This document shows, piece by piece, positions 17,587 to 25,572 of a DNA stretch of 34,360 nt. Each line of letters opens with the position of its first letter. The stretch's first letter is position 1. The translations under genes were made by a program, and so were the position numbers. The notes beneath the pieces are model-generated. The model did no database searches. It was not told the origin of the DNA and worked only from the letters and a program-made list of their open reading frames with translations. The stretch comes from Ralstonia pickettii (lineage in GTDB: Bacteria > Pseudomonadota > Gammaproteobacteria > Burkholderiales > Burkholderiaceae): the NCBI RefSeq assembly GCF_001699815.1, contig NZ_MCGB01000093.1, positions 1 to 34,360 on the forward strand. The letters are read 5' to 3'.

Positions 17587-18542
17587 TGTCCATGTTCCTG
17601 CTCTCGCCACCGGCGATGCGTGAAGCCGAAGTCTTCACGCGCATGCCGGCCAAGTTTCGCAAGCCCGATGTCCAGACGGAATGGGCACGCGCCAATCGCG
17701 GCGGGCAAGCCACCGACTCGTTTCTCGAAGGACCGGTGTGGTGTCCGGATGGCCGCGGCTACGGCCATCTGTACGTGACGGATATCCCGCACGGCCGCGT
17801 CTTCCGCATCTCGCCGGCGGGCGATTGGGAACTGGTGACCGAATACGACGGCGAGCCCAACGGCATGAAGTTCGTCGACGATGCACACCTGCTCATCACC
17901 GACTACCGCAACGGGCTGATGCTGCTCGACATCAAGCGCGGCGAAGTCACGCCGTATCTTGAGCGCCGCAACTCTGAGCGCTTCAAGGGCGTGAACGACC
18001 TGACGTTCGATTCGCACGGCAACCTGTACTTCACCGACCAGGGCCAGACCGGCCTGCAAGACCCGACGGGGCGCGTCTATCGCCTCTCGCCGGAAGGCAG
18101 GCTCGACATGCTGCTCGGCAATTGCCCCAGCCCCAACGGGCTCGTGCTGTCGCCCGACGAGAAAGTGCTCTACGTCGCCATGACGCGCGGCAACTGCGTG
18201 TGGCGTGTGCCGTTGCAGGCCGATGGCTCTGTCAGCAAGGTCGGACAGTTCTTCACGTCGTACGGCCCGAGCGGCCCGGATGGTTTGACGATCGACACCG
18301 CGGGGCGGCTGTTCGTGGCCAACCCCGGACTCGGCCGCGCATGGGTGCTGAACCACCGTGCGGAGCCGGACATGATCTTGACCAGCCCCGAAGGTGCATC
18401 GCTCACGAACCTATGCTTCGGTGGCCCCGAAATGAAGACGCTCTTCATGACCGAATCGGTGTCCGGCACGGTGCTCAAGTCCGAGATGGACATCGCCGGC
18501 CCGCTGCCGCATCGAGCAAAGCAGACAAAAGTCACGCCCTAG
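17586..18542 (+). CDS. SMP-30/gluconolactonase/LRE family protein
   Basis: A 318-residue six-bladed beta-propeller of the SMP-30 family, metal-dependent lactonases that open sugar-acid or related lactones. Propeller signatures appear in order: FLEGPVWCPDG with the metal-ligand Glu, GVNDLTFDSHGNLYFTD, PNGLVLSPDEKVLYVA and GPDGLTIDTAGRLFVA. No signal peptide, so cytoplasmic. The start is ATG 17586, sharing a base with the previous stop; ATG 17592 is the alternative. In this operon it would hydrolyse a lactone intermediate produced by a dehydrogenase. Confidence 0.86.
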   Translation: MSMFLLSPPAMREAEVFTRMPAKFRKPDVQTEWARANRGGQATDSFLEGPVWCPDGRGYGHLYVTDIPHGRVFRISPAGDWELVTEYDGEPNGMKFVDDAHLLITDYRNGLMLLDIKRGEVTPYLERRNSERFKGVNDLTFDSHGNLYFTDQGQTGLQDPTGRVYRLSPEGRLDMLLGNCPSPNGLVLSPDEKVLYVAMTRGNCVWRVPLQADGSVSKVGQFFTSYGPSGPDGLTIDTAGRLFVANPGLGRAWVLNHRAEPDMILTSPEGASLTNLCFGGPEMKTLFMTESVSGTVLKSEMDIAGPLPHRAKQTKVTP

Positions 18543-18598
18543 CCCCAGCTCATCGATACCCGACCCTGAGTGCTCATAGAAGCGCGACGGAGGAGACC

Positions 18599-19969
18599 AT
18601 GCAAATGTCCCAGACTTTGAGTGCCACCACGCCAGCGCATGGCGCGGATGTGCGCTCCGCCGCTACGCTGCCCGATGCGGACTACCAGGCGAGCGAACGC
18701 ACGCTGGCCAAGGCGTTCCGCCGCATCCTGCCGTTCATCTTCGCCTGCTATGTGATCAGCTATCTCGATCGCACCAACGTGGGGTTTGCCGCGCTCACCA
18801 TGAACAAGGACATTGGCCTGACCGCCGAGCAGTTCGGGTTCGGCGCGGGGCTGTTCTTCATCGGCTATTTCCTGTTCGAGATCCCGAGCAACCTCATCAT
18901 GCAGAAGGTGGGGGCGCGCATCTGGATCGCGCGGATCATGATCACGTGGGGCATCTTCTCGATGGCCACGGCGTTCGTGGTCGGGCCCAAGAGTTTTGCG
19001 GCTGCGCGCTTTCTGCTGGGCCTTGCCGAAGCAGGCTTCACGCCGGGCATCTACCTGTACTTCACGCACTGGTTTCCGGGCAAGTGGCGCGCCAAGGTAA
19101 CGGCGGCCTTCCTGGTCGGCATTCCGGTGGCGAACATGATCGGCTCACCCATTTCCGGCGCCCTGCTCGAACTCGGCGGCCTGCATGGGCTGCGCAGCTG
19201 GCAATGGCTGTTGCTGATCGAAGGGCTGCCGGCGGTGCTGCTCGGTATCGCGTGCCTGTTTGTGCTGGCGGATCGGCCTGAAAAGGCCAAATGGCTCACC
19301 GACGATGAGAAGGCCGTGCTCGCGCGCCGCCTCGCCATGGAGCAGCGCGCCATCGCCAGCAAGCACGGCACGACCCTGCGCGATGCGATGACCAACTGGC
19401 GCGTCTTCGTGCTGGCGTTTATCAACTTCTGCGGCATCGTGGGCTCCATCGGCGTGGGCCTCTGGATGCCGCAGATCATCAAGCAGTTTGGCGTCGAGCA
19501 CACCGTGGTCGGCTGGCTGACGGCCATCCCATATGCCCTGGGTGCGGTGGTCATGCTGTGGTGGGCCCGCATGGCGAACCGCGCGCAGAATCGCGTCCCG
19601 TATGTGGCTGCCGCGCTGGTGGTTGCTGCGGTAGCGCTGGCAGCCAGCACGGCCCTGGATGCACCGGCGCTCAAGCTCGCGGCGCTGTGCGTGACGGTGA
19701 GCGGCATCCTGGCGTTCCAGGCCACGTTCTGGGCGATTCCGTCCACCTTCCTCACGGGCCGCGCGGCCGCGGGCGGCCTGGCGCTGATCGTTTCCGTGGG
19801 CAACCTCGGCGGCTTTGTCGGTCCGTCGATGGTCGGCGCCATCAAGCAGTACTCGCAGGGCTTTGCCGCGCCACTGCTGGCGGTGTCGGCGGTGCTGCTC
19901 ATCGGTGCGTTGTCCATCGCCTGGCTGGGCGACCCGGGCGCCGATGCCGGTGAAGCCGCAACACGCTGA
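18599..19969 (+). CDS. MFS transporter, anion:cation symporter (ACS) type
   Basis: A 456-residue major-facilitator protein with about 12 hydrophobic helices. The first helix carries CYVISYLDRTNVGFAALTMN, typical of the ACS family that imports organic acids such as galactonate, glucarate, tartrate and phthalate with protons; LGLAEAGFTPGIYLYFTHWFPGKWRAK is the matching helix 4/5 motif. It starts at ATG 18599 after a GGAGGAGA site; the long frame from 18122 reads inside the lactonase gene and is rejected. It lies 56 bp after the lactonase and 76 bp before a second, similar transporter. Confidence 0.92.
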   Translation: MQMSQTLSATTPAHGADVRSAATLPDADYQASERTLAKAFRRILPFIFACYVISYLDRTNVGFAALTMNKDIGLTAEQFGFGAGLFFIGYFLFEIPSNLIMQKVGARIWIARIMITWGIFSMATAFVVGPKSFAAARFLLGLAEAGFTPGIYLYFTHWFPGKWRAKVTAAFLVGIPVANMIGSPISGALLELGGLHGLRSWQWLLLIEGLPAVLLGIACLFVLADRPEKAKWLTDDEKAVLARRLAMEQRAIASKHGTTLRDAMTNWRVFVLAFINFCGIVGSIGVGLWMPQIIKQFGVEHTVVGWLTAIPYALGAVVMLWWARMANRAQNRVPYVAAALVVAAVALAASTALDAPALKLAALCVTVSGILAFQATFWAIPSTFLTGRAAAGGLALIVSVGNLGGFVGPSMVGAIKQYSQGFAAPLLAVSAVLLIGALSIAWLGDPGADAGEAATR

Positions 19970-20045
19970 TCGCGCAATCGCAGTACCTTTCTTACTAGAC
20001 ATTCAACCAGCGCCGCGCAGCAGACGTCGGCACCAGGAGACACAC

Positions 20046-21371
20046 ATGCAAGTGACGGGCAGTACCGGTGTGACGGAAATCGAGCAGCGGACCCTGCGCA
20101 AGGTGGTCTGGCGGCTCGTGCCGTTTCTCATGCTCTGCTACCTGCTGGCCTTCATCGACCGCGGCAACGTGGGCATGGCCTCGCTTCAGATGAACCATGA
20201 CCTTGGGCTGACAGCACGCGTATTCGGGTTCGGCAGCAGCCTCTTCTTCGTGTCGTATTTCTTCTTCGAGGTGCCTAGCAACCTGGCGCTGCAGCGCTAC
20301 GGCGCGCGTATCTGGATCGCGCGGATCATGATCACCTGGGGCCTGATCTCGGCCGCGACGGCGCTGGTGAGCGGCCCGGCATCGTTCTATGCGCTGCGCT
20401 TCCTGCTGGGCGCGGCGGAGGCAGGGTTCTTTCCCGGCGTGCTGCTGTACCTTTCGTACTGGATTCCGGCAACGCATCGCGCGCGTATTGTGGCGACGTT
20501 CATGGTCGCGATTCCGGCGGCGAGCTTCATCGGTTCGCCCATCTCCGCCGTGCTGCTGCAGATGGACGGGTTTGCCGGCCTGCGCGGCTGGCATTGGCTG
20601 TTCATCCTCGAAGGCATTCCCACGGTGCTGCTGGGCATCGCCTGCTTGCGGGTGCTGACCAATCGGCCGGAGGAAGCCAAGTGGCTGTCGAACGAAGAGC
20701 GCCAGTGGCTCACAAATACGTTGGCCGGTGAAGCGCGCGGGCCGAAGAAAGTCGCGCAGATGCCGCTGCTTAAGCTGTTCTGCAATCGCTACGTGCTGTG
20801 CCTCGCGCTGGTGGACGTGTGCGCATCGGCCGCCGGCAGCACGCTGTCGGTGTGGCAGCCGCAGCTGCTGAAATCGTTCGGGTTGACCGTCATGCAGACG
20901 GGGCTGCTCAACTCGGTGCCGTATGCGGTGGCATCGGTGCTGATGGTAGTTTGGGGCCGCCGCTCGGACCGCCTCAAGGAGCGCCGCTGGCATACCGCCA
21001 TTCCCATGCTGCTGATCGGCCTGGGCCTGTTTGGCACGTCGCTCAGCGGCTCTCTCGTGCCGACCATGGTGATGCTGTGCGCGGTGCTGGTCGGGGCCTA
21101 TTCGTTCAAGGGGCCGTTCTGGGCGCTGGCCTCCGGCATGCTCTCGAACAGTGCAGCCGCTGCGGGGCTGGCCACTATCAACGCGATTGCCAATCTCATC
21201 GGCGGCGGCCTGATGGTGAACGTGTACGGCTGGGTCAAGCAGGCCACCGGCAGCTATGCGCTGGCGTTGATGCCGCTGGCGCTTCTGACGCTGGTGAGCG
21301 TGACGACGTTGCTGCTGCTTAGTCGCGCGAAGCCGGAAGCGCAGGTGCTGAACAAGACGGAGACGGCCTGA
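20046..21371 (+). CDS. MFS transporter, ACS type (second copy)
   Basis: A 441-residue paralogue of the preceding transporter: it has the same helix-1 motif (CYLLAFIDRGNVGMASLQMN) and the same GARIWIARIMITWG segment. The DNA behind that segment is identical over 26 bp in the two genes (18920-18945 and 20310-20335), while the remainder has diverged, so this is an old tandem duplication or a local conversion patch. ATG 20046 follows CAGGAGA. The stop is 2 bp before the amidohydrolase ATG. Two importers in one operon suggest two related substrates or different affinities. Confidence 0.92.
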   Translation: MQVTGSTGVTEIEQRTLRKVVWRLVPFLMLCYLLAFIDRGNVGMASLQMNHDLGLTARVFGFGSSLFFVSYFFFEVPSNLALQRYGARIWIARIMITWGLISAATALVSGPASFYALRFLLGAAEAGFFPGVLLYLSYWIPATHRARIVATFMVAIPAASFIGSPISAVLLQMDGFAGLRGWHWLFILEGIPTVLLGIACLRVLTNRPEEAKWLSNEERQWLTNTLAGEARGPKKVAQMPLLKLFCNRYVLCLALVDVCASAAGSTLSVWQPQLLKSFGLTVMQTGLLNSVPYAVASVLMVVWGRRSDRLKERRWHTAIPMLLIGLGLFGTSLSGSLVPTMVMLCAVLVGAYSFKGPFWALASGMLSNSAAAAGLATINAIANLIGGGLMVNVYGWVKQATGSYALALMPLALLTLVSVTTLLLLSRAKPEAQVLNKTETA

Positions 21372-21373
21372 TC

Positions 21374-22003
21374 ATGCGCGCATTCAGCAGAAGGCGGTTC
21401 CTGCAGATGGCGGGTGCCAGTGCCGTGGCGGCCGCTGTTCCGGGGCTTACCGAAGCGGAAGAGCTGTGGTCCAGCGGTAGCGCCACGCCGACATTCAAGC
21501 TGCCGGCCGGCGCAGTGGATTGCCACATGCACATCTACGATGACCGATTCCCCAGCGCCCCAGGCACCACGTTGCGCCCGCCCAACGCGAGCATCGAGCA
21601 GTACCGCAAGGTGCAGGCCCGTTTAGGCATGCAGCGCAACGTGGTGGTCACGCCGTCGACGTACGGAACGGACAACCGTTGCACGCTGGATGCGCTCAAG
21701 CGTCTCGGGCCGAGTGCGCGCGGTGTTGCGGTGGTCGATACGTCCGTGACGCAGGCACAGCTTGCCGAAATGCACGCGGCCGGTGTGCGAGCCATCCGCT
21801 TCAACCTGAGCTATCCGGGCGCTACCACCGTCGACATGCTCGCGCCGCTGGCGTCCCGCATCGGCGCGCTTGGGTGGCACATCGAACTGGTTGTGCAAGG
21901 CGCCAAGCTGCCCGCACTGGAGTCGCATCTGCTTGCGCTGCCATGTCCGCTTGCGGCTCTCCCCTACCACGCCGCGTTCATTGACGACCTGCGTGACGGC
22001 TGA
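21374..22003 (+). pseudogene. Tat-exported amidohydrolase (LigI-like), 3'-truncated
   Basis: The first 193 or so residues are a good match to TIM-barrel amidohydrolases of the 2-pyrone-4,6-dicarboxylate hydrolase type. There is a twin-arginine signal (SRRRFLQMAGASAVAAAVPG), then the metal motif VDCHMHIYD, and the family stretch TPSTYGTDNRCTLDALKRLG and GVRAIRFNLSYPGATTVDML. Homology stops after LLALPCP, where homologues continue with VVFDHLGR and about 100 more residues holding the remaining metal and catalytic residues. The last 17 codons are antisense to the convergent small gene. The protein is about 209 residues instead of roughly 300 and should be inactive. Confidence 0.75.
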
Positions 22004-22213
22004 GGATGCCGCACCCGCTGCCTTGGTGCGCGTGCCGCTGGAGAGCACCTTGAACGACTGCGATTCGATCTGCACTGTCGGTGTGCTCGCGTACTGGGCC
22101 AGCTCCTGCGTGCTCAGGCGCTTGCCCACCGTCAGGTCGGCCGCCTGGCACGCCGAAGCCATCGAGAGAAGCGCCGCCAGCGCCACAGTCTTCATAAGAG
22201 TTGCATTGATCAT
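21623..22213 (-). CDS. Small secreted protein, 3' end replaced by antisense read-through
   Basis: The real gene part is about 22213 down to 21960: a signal peptide (MINATLMKTVALAALLSMASACQA, cut before ADLTVG) and a mature stretch ADLTVGKRLSTQELAQYAST followed by about 60 residues ending near VVNERGVVGES. Beyond that the frame stays open to 21623 but encodes basic, low-complexity sequence that is antisense to the amidohydrolase, so the native C-terminus is lost. ATG 22213 has GGAGA upstream and lies 22 bp after the protease stop, so it is probably co-transcribed with the protease. I do not recognise the family. The actual stable product, if any, is uncertain. Confidence 0.5.
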   Translation of the reverse strand: MINATLMKTVALAALLSMASACQAADLTVGKRLSTQELAQYASTPTVQIESQSFKVLSSGTRTKAAGAASSAVTQVVNERGVVGESRKRTWQRKQMRLQCGQLGALHNQFDVPPKRADAGRQRREHVDGGSARIAQVEADGSHTGRVHFGKLCLRHGRIDHRNTARTRPETLERIQRATVVRSVRRRRDHHVALHA

Positions 22214-22235
22214 GTTGATTGGTCTCCGAACGGGC

Positions 22236-24176
22236 TCACTTGGCAGCAATCACGCGGTATTCCACAGCCAGCGGCGTGGTGAGGGTCACGGTGTGGGTGC
22301 CACCCTGGGGCTGGTACTTCGCGCAGGCATTGGTCGGCACACCGCTTACGGCGTAGACCTCCCACGTGCCGGCTGCGTTCTCGCCGTAGAAGGCGTAGCT
22401 GCCAAGGCCGTACTTGTTCACGGTATCGACGCCGTTGTTGTAATAGCCGTTGTACGGCAGGGACAACGCCGACACCGTGCCCGACGGCGACTTCACGAAG
22501 AAGCCGACGCTGCCCACGCACACCGAGCCCGATACGCGCAGCTGCAGGGCGTCGACCTTGTCCGTGCCCGACACGTTGAACTGGCCGAGCTTCTGCACCG
22601 CGCCGTAGTTCAGCTGGTTGACGTTGGCAAAGGCGGCCGCGAAGTCAGGCACCGACAGTGCTGCCGGCTTGTAGGCGACGGTCGCCTTGGCCATCTTTAC
22701 GGCCGCCGAAGCGTCGACCAGCCCGAAGCCGTACCACGTCGAATACGCATAGCCGGCGGCGTTGGTCTGCCAACCGTAGTCCAGGCGTGCGGTGGTCGCG
22801 CCGTCGGTGAGCGCGGCGCTGGTGTCGCCGGTGGCGGCGCCGGTGAGCAAGTCGATCCGCGCGTTGCGGCCGTCACGGCTGCCGTAGTCGGCGTCGATCT
22901 TGCGGGCCGTCGCACGCAGAATCTCGCGCACATCGCGCCACGTCAGGTTCGGATTGGCCGCCAGCATCAGCGCGACCACGCCCGAGAGCGTCGGTGTGGC
23001 CGCCGACGTGCCGTTCATGCTCGAGTAGTCGCACTTCGCGTTGTCTTTCAGGTTGGTGGCGGTGCCTGCAATTGCAAAGTCATAGGTGTCGTCCGGATTG
23101 GCCCGGCTGTAGCCGCGTGCGCAGCCGCTGAGGTCGGTGGAGAAAATCTTCGGGCCGCTGCCGGTTTCACCATATTTGCCGCCGTTGCCGTATTCGCCGC
23201 CCAAGCCTGTGATCCAGTTGACCGATCCGGCGTTGGAGTAGCTCGACTTGATGCCCTGCGCGTTTGCTGCGCCAACCACGATCACGCCGGGCTCCAGCGC
23301 TTCCGGGTCATTGGCCGGAGTCTCGCAGCCGATCATGCCGGCGGTAGCGCCCACGGTCGGGCACGTGCGCGGCGGAACATTGATGCCGTCGTTGATGGAC
23401 TCATATTCGTTGCCCGACGCCTTGAGCATGACGAGGCCGCGGCCCCCACGCAGGTTCGGGAAGGCGCGCACCGCTGCCTGTGTCGAGGTGGACGTGTCGT
23501 ACTCCAGCGGCGCCTGCGGGTTTGCACCGTACGATGCGTTGATGATGTGGCCGTTCTTCGACCAATTTGCGCCGCCGTAGGCTGCGGTGGTGTCCGGGTT
23601 CGCCGCGCCAATAAAGCGCGCCCCGCCCAGTGTCGCCCGCGGCGCGATCCCCATCACGCCCTTGCCGTTCTGCGCCGCCGCGATGATGCCGGCGACATTG
23701 GTGCCATGCGCGTCGTTGATGTTCGCGGGATTGTCTGCCGGTGTCGGATCGTTCAAACCATCGTCGAAGTTGTGCGTCATGTCCGAGTTGGCATTGGCGA
23801 ACAGGTCTTCGTTGTGCACGTCGATGCCGTCATCGAGCACGAGCACGTTCACGCCCTGGCCTTTGATGCCGGCTTTGTGCGCGTCTTCAACGTTGATGTC
23901 GGTCGTGCCGTTGGCCACCAGGCCGAACGCCGCGAAGAAGCTCGTTGCCTGCTTGAGCGCCCATTGGTAGGTGTACAGCGGCTCCGTGCTGCCGGTCTGG
24001 CAGGCGTACTTGGCATCGACGCCGGTTTCTGCGCACGTGGATGCGGGCGGCGTGTTGCCGCTGGTGTTGCCGCCATTGCTGGCGGTGTTGCTTCCCGAGT
24101 CTCCACCGCCGCACGCGGCCAGCGCCACGGTGGCGAAGAGCGTCAAGGCAAGCGATTTTCCCGTTATGTCTTTCAC
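22236..24176 (-). CDS. S8 family serine protease, lipoprotein with C-terminal P domain
   Basis: A 646-residue secreted subtilase. It begins with a lipoprotein signal (LALTLFATVALAAC, lipobox LAAC, then a Gly/Ser/Asn linker), so it is likely membrane anchored. The catalytic triad is D115 in VLVLDDGID, H157 in DAHGTNVAGI and S391 in NGTSAATPTLSG; the oxyanion Asn is in KASGNEYES. DDGIDVHNEDL resembles kexins, and the last 120 residues (NVSGTDKVDALQLRVSGS...AAGTWEVYAVSG) are a P/Homo B domain, as in proprotein convertases. The start is GTG 24176 (SD-like GGGGGT); no ATG gives a proper signal peptide, and the frame extends uselessly to 24338. It may have processing or nutrient roles. Confidence 0.88.
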   Translation of the reverse strand: MKDITGKSLALTLFATVALAACGGGDSGSNTASNGGNTSGNTPPASTCAETGVDAKYACQTGSTEPLYTYQWALKQATSFFAAFGLVANGTTDINVEDAHKAGIKGQGVNVLVLDDGIDVHNEDLFANANSDMTHNFDDGLNDPTPADNPANINDAHGTNVAGIIAAAQNGKGVMGIAPRATLGGARFIGAANPDTTAAYGGANWSKNGHIINASYGANPQAPLEYDTSTSTQAAVRAFPNLRGGRGLVMLKASGNEYESINDGINVPPRTCPTVGATAGMIGCETPANDPEALEPGVIVVGAANAQGIKSSYSNAGSVNWITGLGGEYGNGGKYGETGSGPKIFSTDLSGCARGYSRANPDDTYDFAIAGTATNLKDNAKCDYSSMNGTSAATPTLSGVVALMLAANPNLTWRDVREILRATARKIDADYGSRDGRNARIDLLTGAATGDTSAALTDGATTARLDYGWQTNAAGYAYSTWYGFGLVDASAAVKMAKATVAYKPAALSVPDFAAAFANVNQLNYGAVQKLGQFNVSGTDKVDALQLRVSGSVCVGSVGFFVKSPSGTVSALSLPYNGYYNNGVDTVNKYGLGSYAFYGENAAGTWEVYAVSGVPTNACAKYQPQGGTHTVTLTTPLAVEYRVIAAK

Positions 24177-24468
24177 AAGACCCCCGTTTTTGTCGTTGTG
24201 TGTTGTGCGAGGCGCGGAATGTCCGCACCGCTCCGACCTGTTCGACGAAGAGAGGGCACGTCGCGCGTGCCCGCCGCGAGTACATGGGCACTCGTCAGGT
24301 CGGGCCGGATGCTCGCACGCACGCCAGCCGGGATTCAACGGAGAAAGCGGCTGCGGCCGCGAACCGGTCCGGCCGTCGCGCGAACCTGTCAGCGCGTCTC
24401 AGCCTGGGGGGCGGCAAGCGCCAGAGGTAGGAGGAAAAAACGGGTTGCGGGAGGGGGCGCCGCGCGCA
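24177..24468. other. Intergenic region upstream of the protease
   Basis: 292 bp between two minus-strand genes. It should hold the protease promoter, but I found no convincing promoter, dyad or terminator; only a short T-run (24435-24441 as A on the plus strand) follows the AraC gene without a clear stem. Confidence 0.4.
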
Positions 24469-25485
24469 TCAGCGCATCTGCATGACCCAGGTGCGCCAGT
24501 CCTTGTGCTGCACGAACGGCATGGCTGCGGCGCGCCCTTCGACGGCCAGCATGCGCGTCTCGCGGGGCGACATGCCCGTCGCGCGCCGGTACGCACGCGC
24601 AAAGTTCGAGGCGTCGGAAAAGCCGTAGGTCTGCGCGATTTCGGCTACCGAACGGTGCGTCTGCGATCGGTCGGCCAGGATCGCGTGGCACTGCCGCAGG
24701 CGCTGCATGCGCAGGTAGTTGAAGAAGCCGCCTTCGCGCTCGAACAGCCGGTACAGCGTGGCACGCGAGATGCCGAACTGCACCGACACGCCTTCGGGCG
24801 AAAGCGCCAGGTCGGACAGATTGTGCTGCACATGCCGGCAGACCGAGGCAAACAGGCTTTCCCTCACGGCCGGCGCATTGGCTTCGGTCACCTGGCAGTT
24901 GATGGCGGCCGCAGCCAGTTGCAGGGTGCCCGGGATGACGGCCTGTGCTTCGGCATCGCTCAATTTCCCGACCGAGTGATAGAGCGAACACAGGTGATCG
25001 CGCAGCAGCCCGACCATCGGAGCACCGCCGCGCAGCACGCGCATGCTCAGTTCGTCGGGTGCGCGCAGCAGCGGTGCCAGCAGGCGCCGTGGCACGGCCA
25101 GGCTCAGGAAGCGGCTGTCGGTCGTGCTTGTGGCGAGCGGCTGGGCTGCGTCGACGATGAACAGATCGCCGGGGCGCGTGGCGCTGTCGCTTGCGCCGTC
25201 GCGCTGTCCGCAACTGCCTTCCAGGTAGTACTGGAGCACGTAGACGTCCATGCCGTCGCGCCCCAGCTTGGAGCGGGACCGGTCATAGTGCTGTGCCTGG
25301 GCGCTGAGCATGCCCACACCTGTCTCGCCGCACAGATAGGCGTCGACGCTGGCCTGAAAGCCATGCGACTGCGGCGCGGCGGAGCGCGAATCGAACAGCA
25401 CGTTGATGGCATCCCGCCACGCCGCAAATTGATGCTCGCGCGGCAGCGCAGACGTATCGAAGTGGGAATGCGGAGGTTTGCTCAC
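24469..25485 (-). CDS. AraC family transcriptional regulator
   Basis: About 338 residues. The N-terminal AraC-binding-like domain (FAAWRDAINVLFDSRS...VYVLQYYLEGSCG) is followed by a C-terminal AraC DNA-binding region: GISRATLYRLFEREGGFFNYLRMQRLRQCHAIL and VAEIAQTYGFSDASNFARAYRRATGMSPRE. The start is probably GTG 25485 (VSKPPHSHFDTSALP) with AGGAAA at proper distance; the ATG at 25548 would need an atypical N-terminus. It lies between a diguanylate cyclase and the protease on the same strand; target unknown, with the protease a possible one. Confidence 0.85.
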   Translation of the reverse strand: MSKPPHSHFDTSALPREHQFAAWRDAINVLFDSRSAAPQSHGFQASVDAYLCGETGVGMLSAQAQHYDRSRSKLGRDGMDVYVLQYYLEGSCGQRDGASDSATRPGDLFIVDAAQPLATSTTDSRFLSLAVPRRLLAPLLRAPDELSMRVLRGGAPMVGLLRDHLCSLYHSVGKLSDAEAQAVIPGTLQLAAAAINCQVTEANAPAVRESLFASVCRHVQHNLSDLALSPEGVSVQFGISRATLYRLFEREGGFFNYLRMQRLRQCHAILADRSQTHRSVAEIAQTYGFSDASNFARAYRRATGMSPRETRMLAVEGRAAAMPFVQHKDWRTWVMQMR

Positions 25486-25572
25486 GGCGGTTTCCTGAAA
25501 GCCCCGCGCATTGTGCAGAAGCGGTGGCCGATGATGGCATGCCCCCAAAGTGGGGTGCCCGACGGGTGTTGG

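Noticed and set aside
21870-24485. 871-aa plus-strand open frame
   Set aside because: It is antisense to the S8 protease, whose catalytic triad and P domain are unmistakable; its composition is repetitive Val/Arg/Ala typical of a shadow frame.
25543-25566. Hairpin after the diguanylate cyclase stop
   Set aside because: The stem has bulges and no T run, so I did not call it a terminator.
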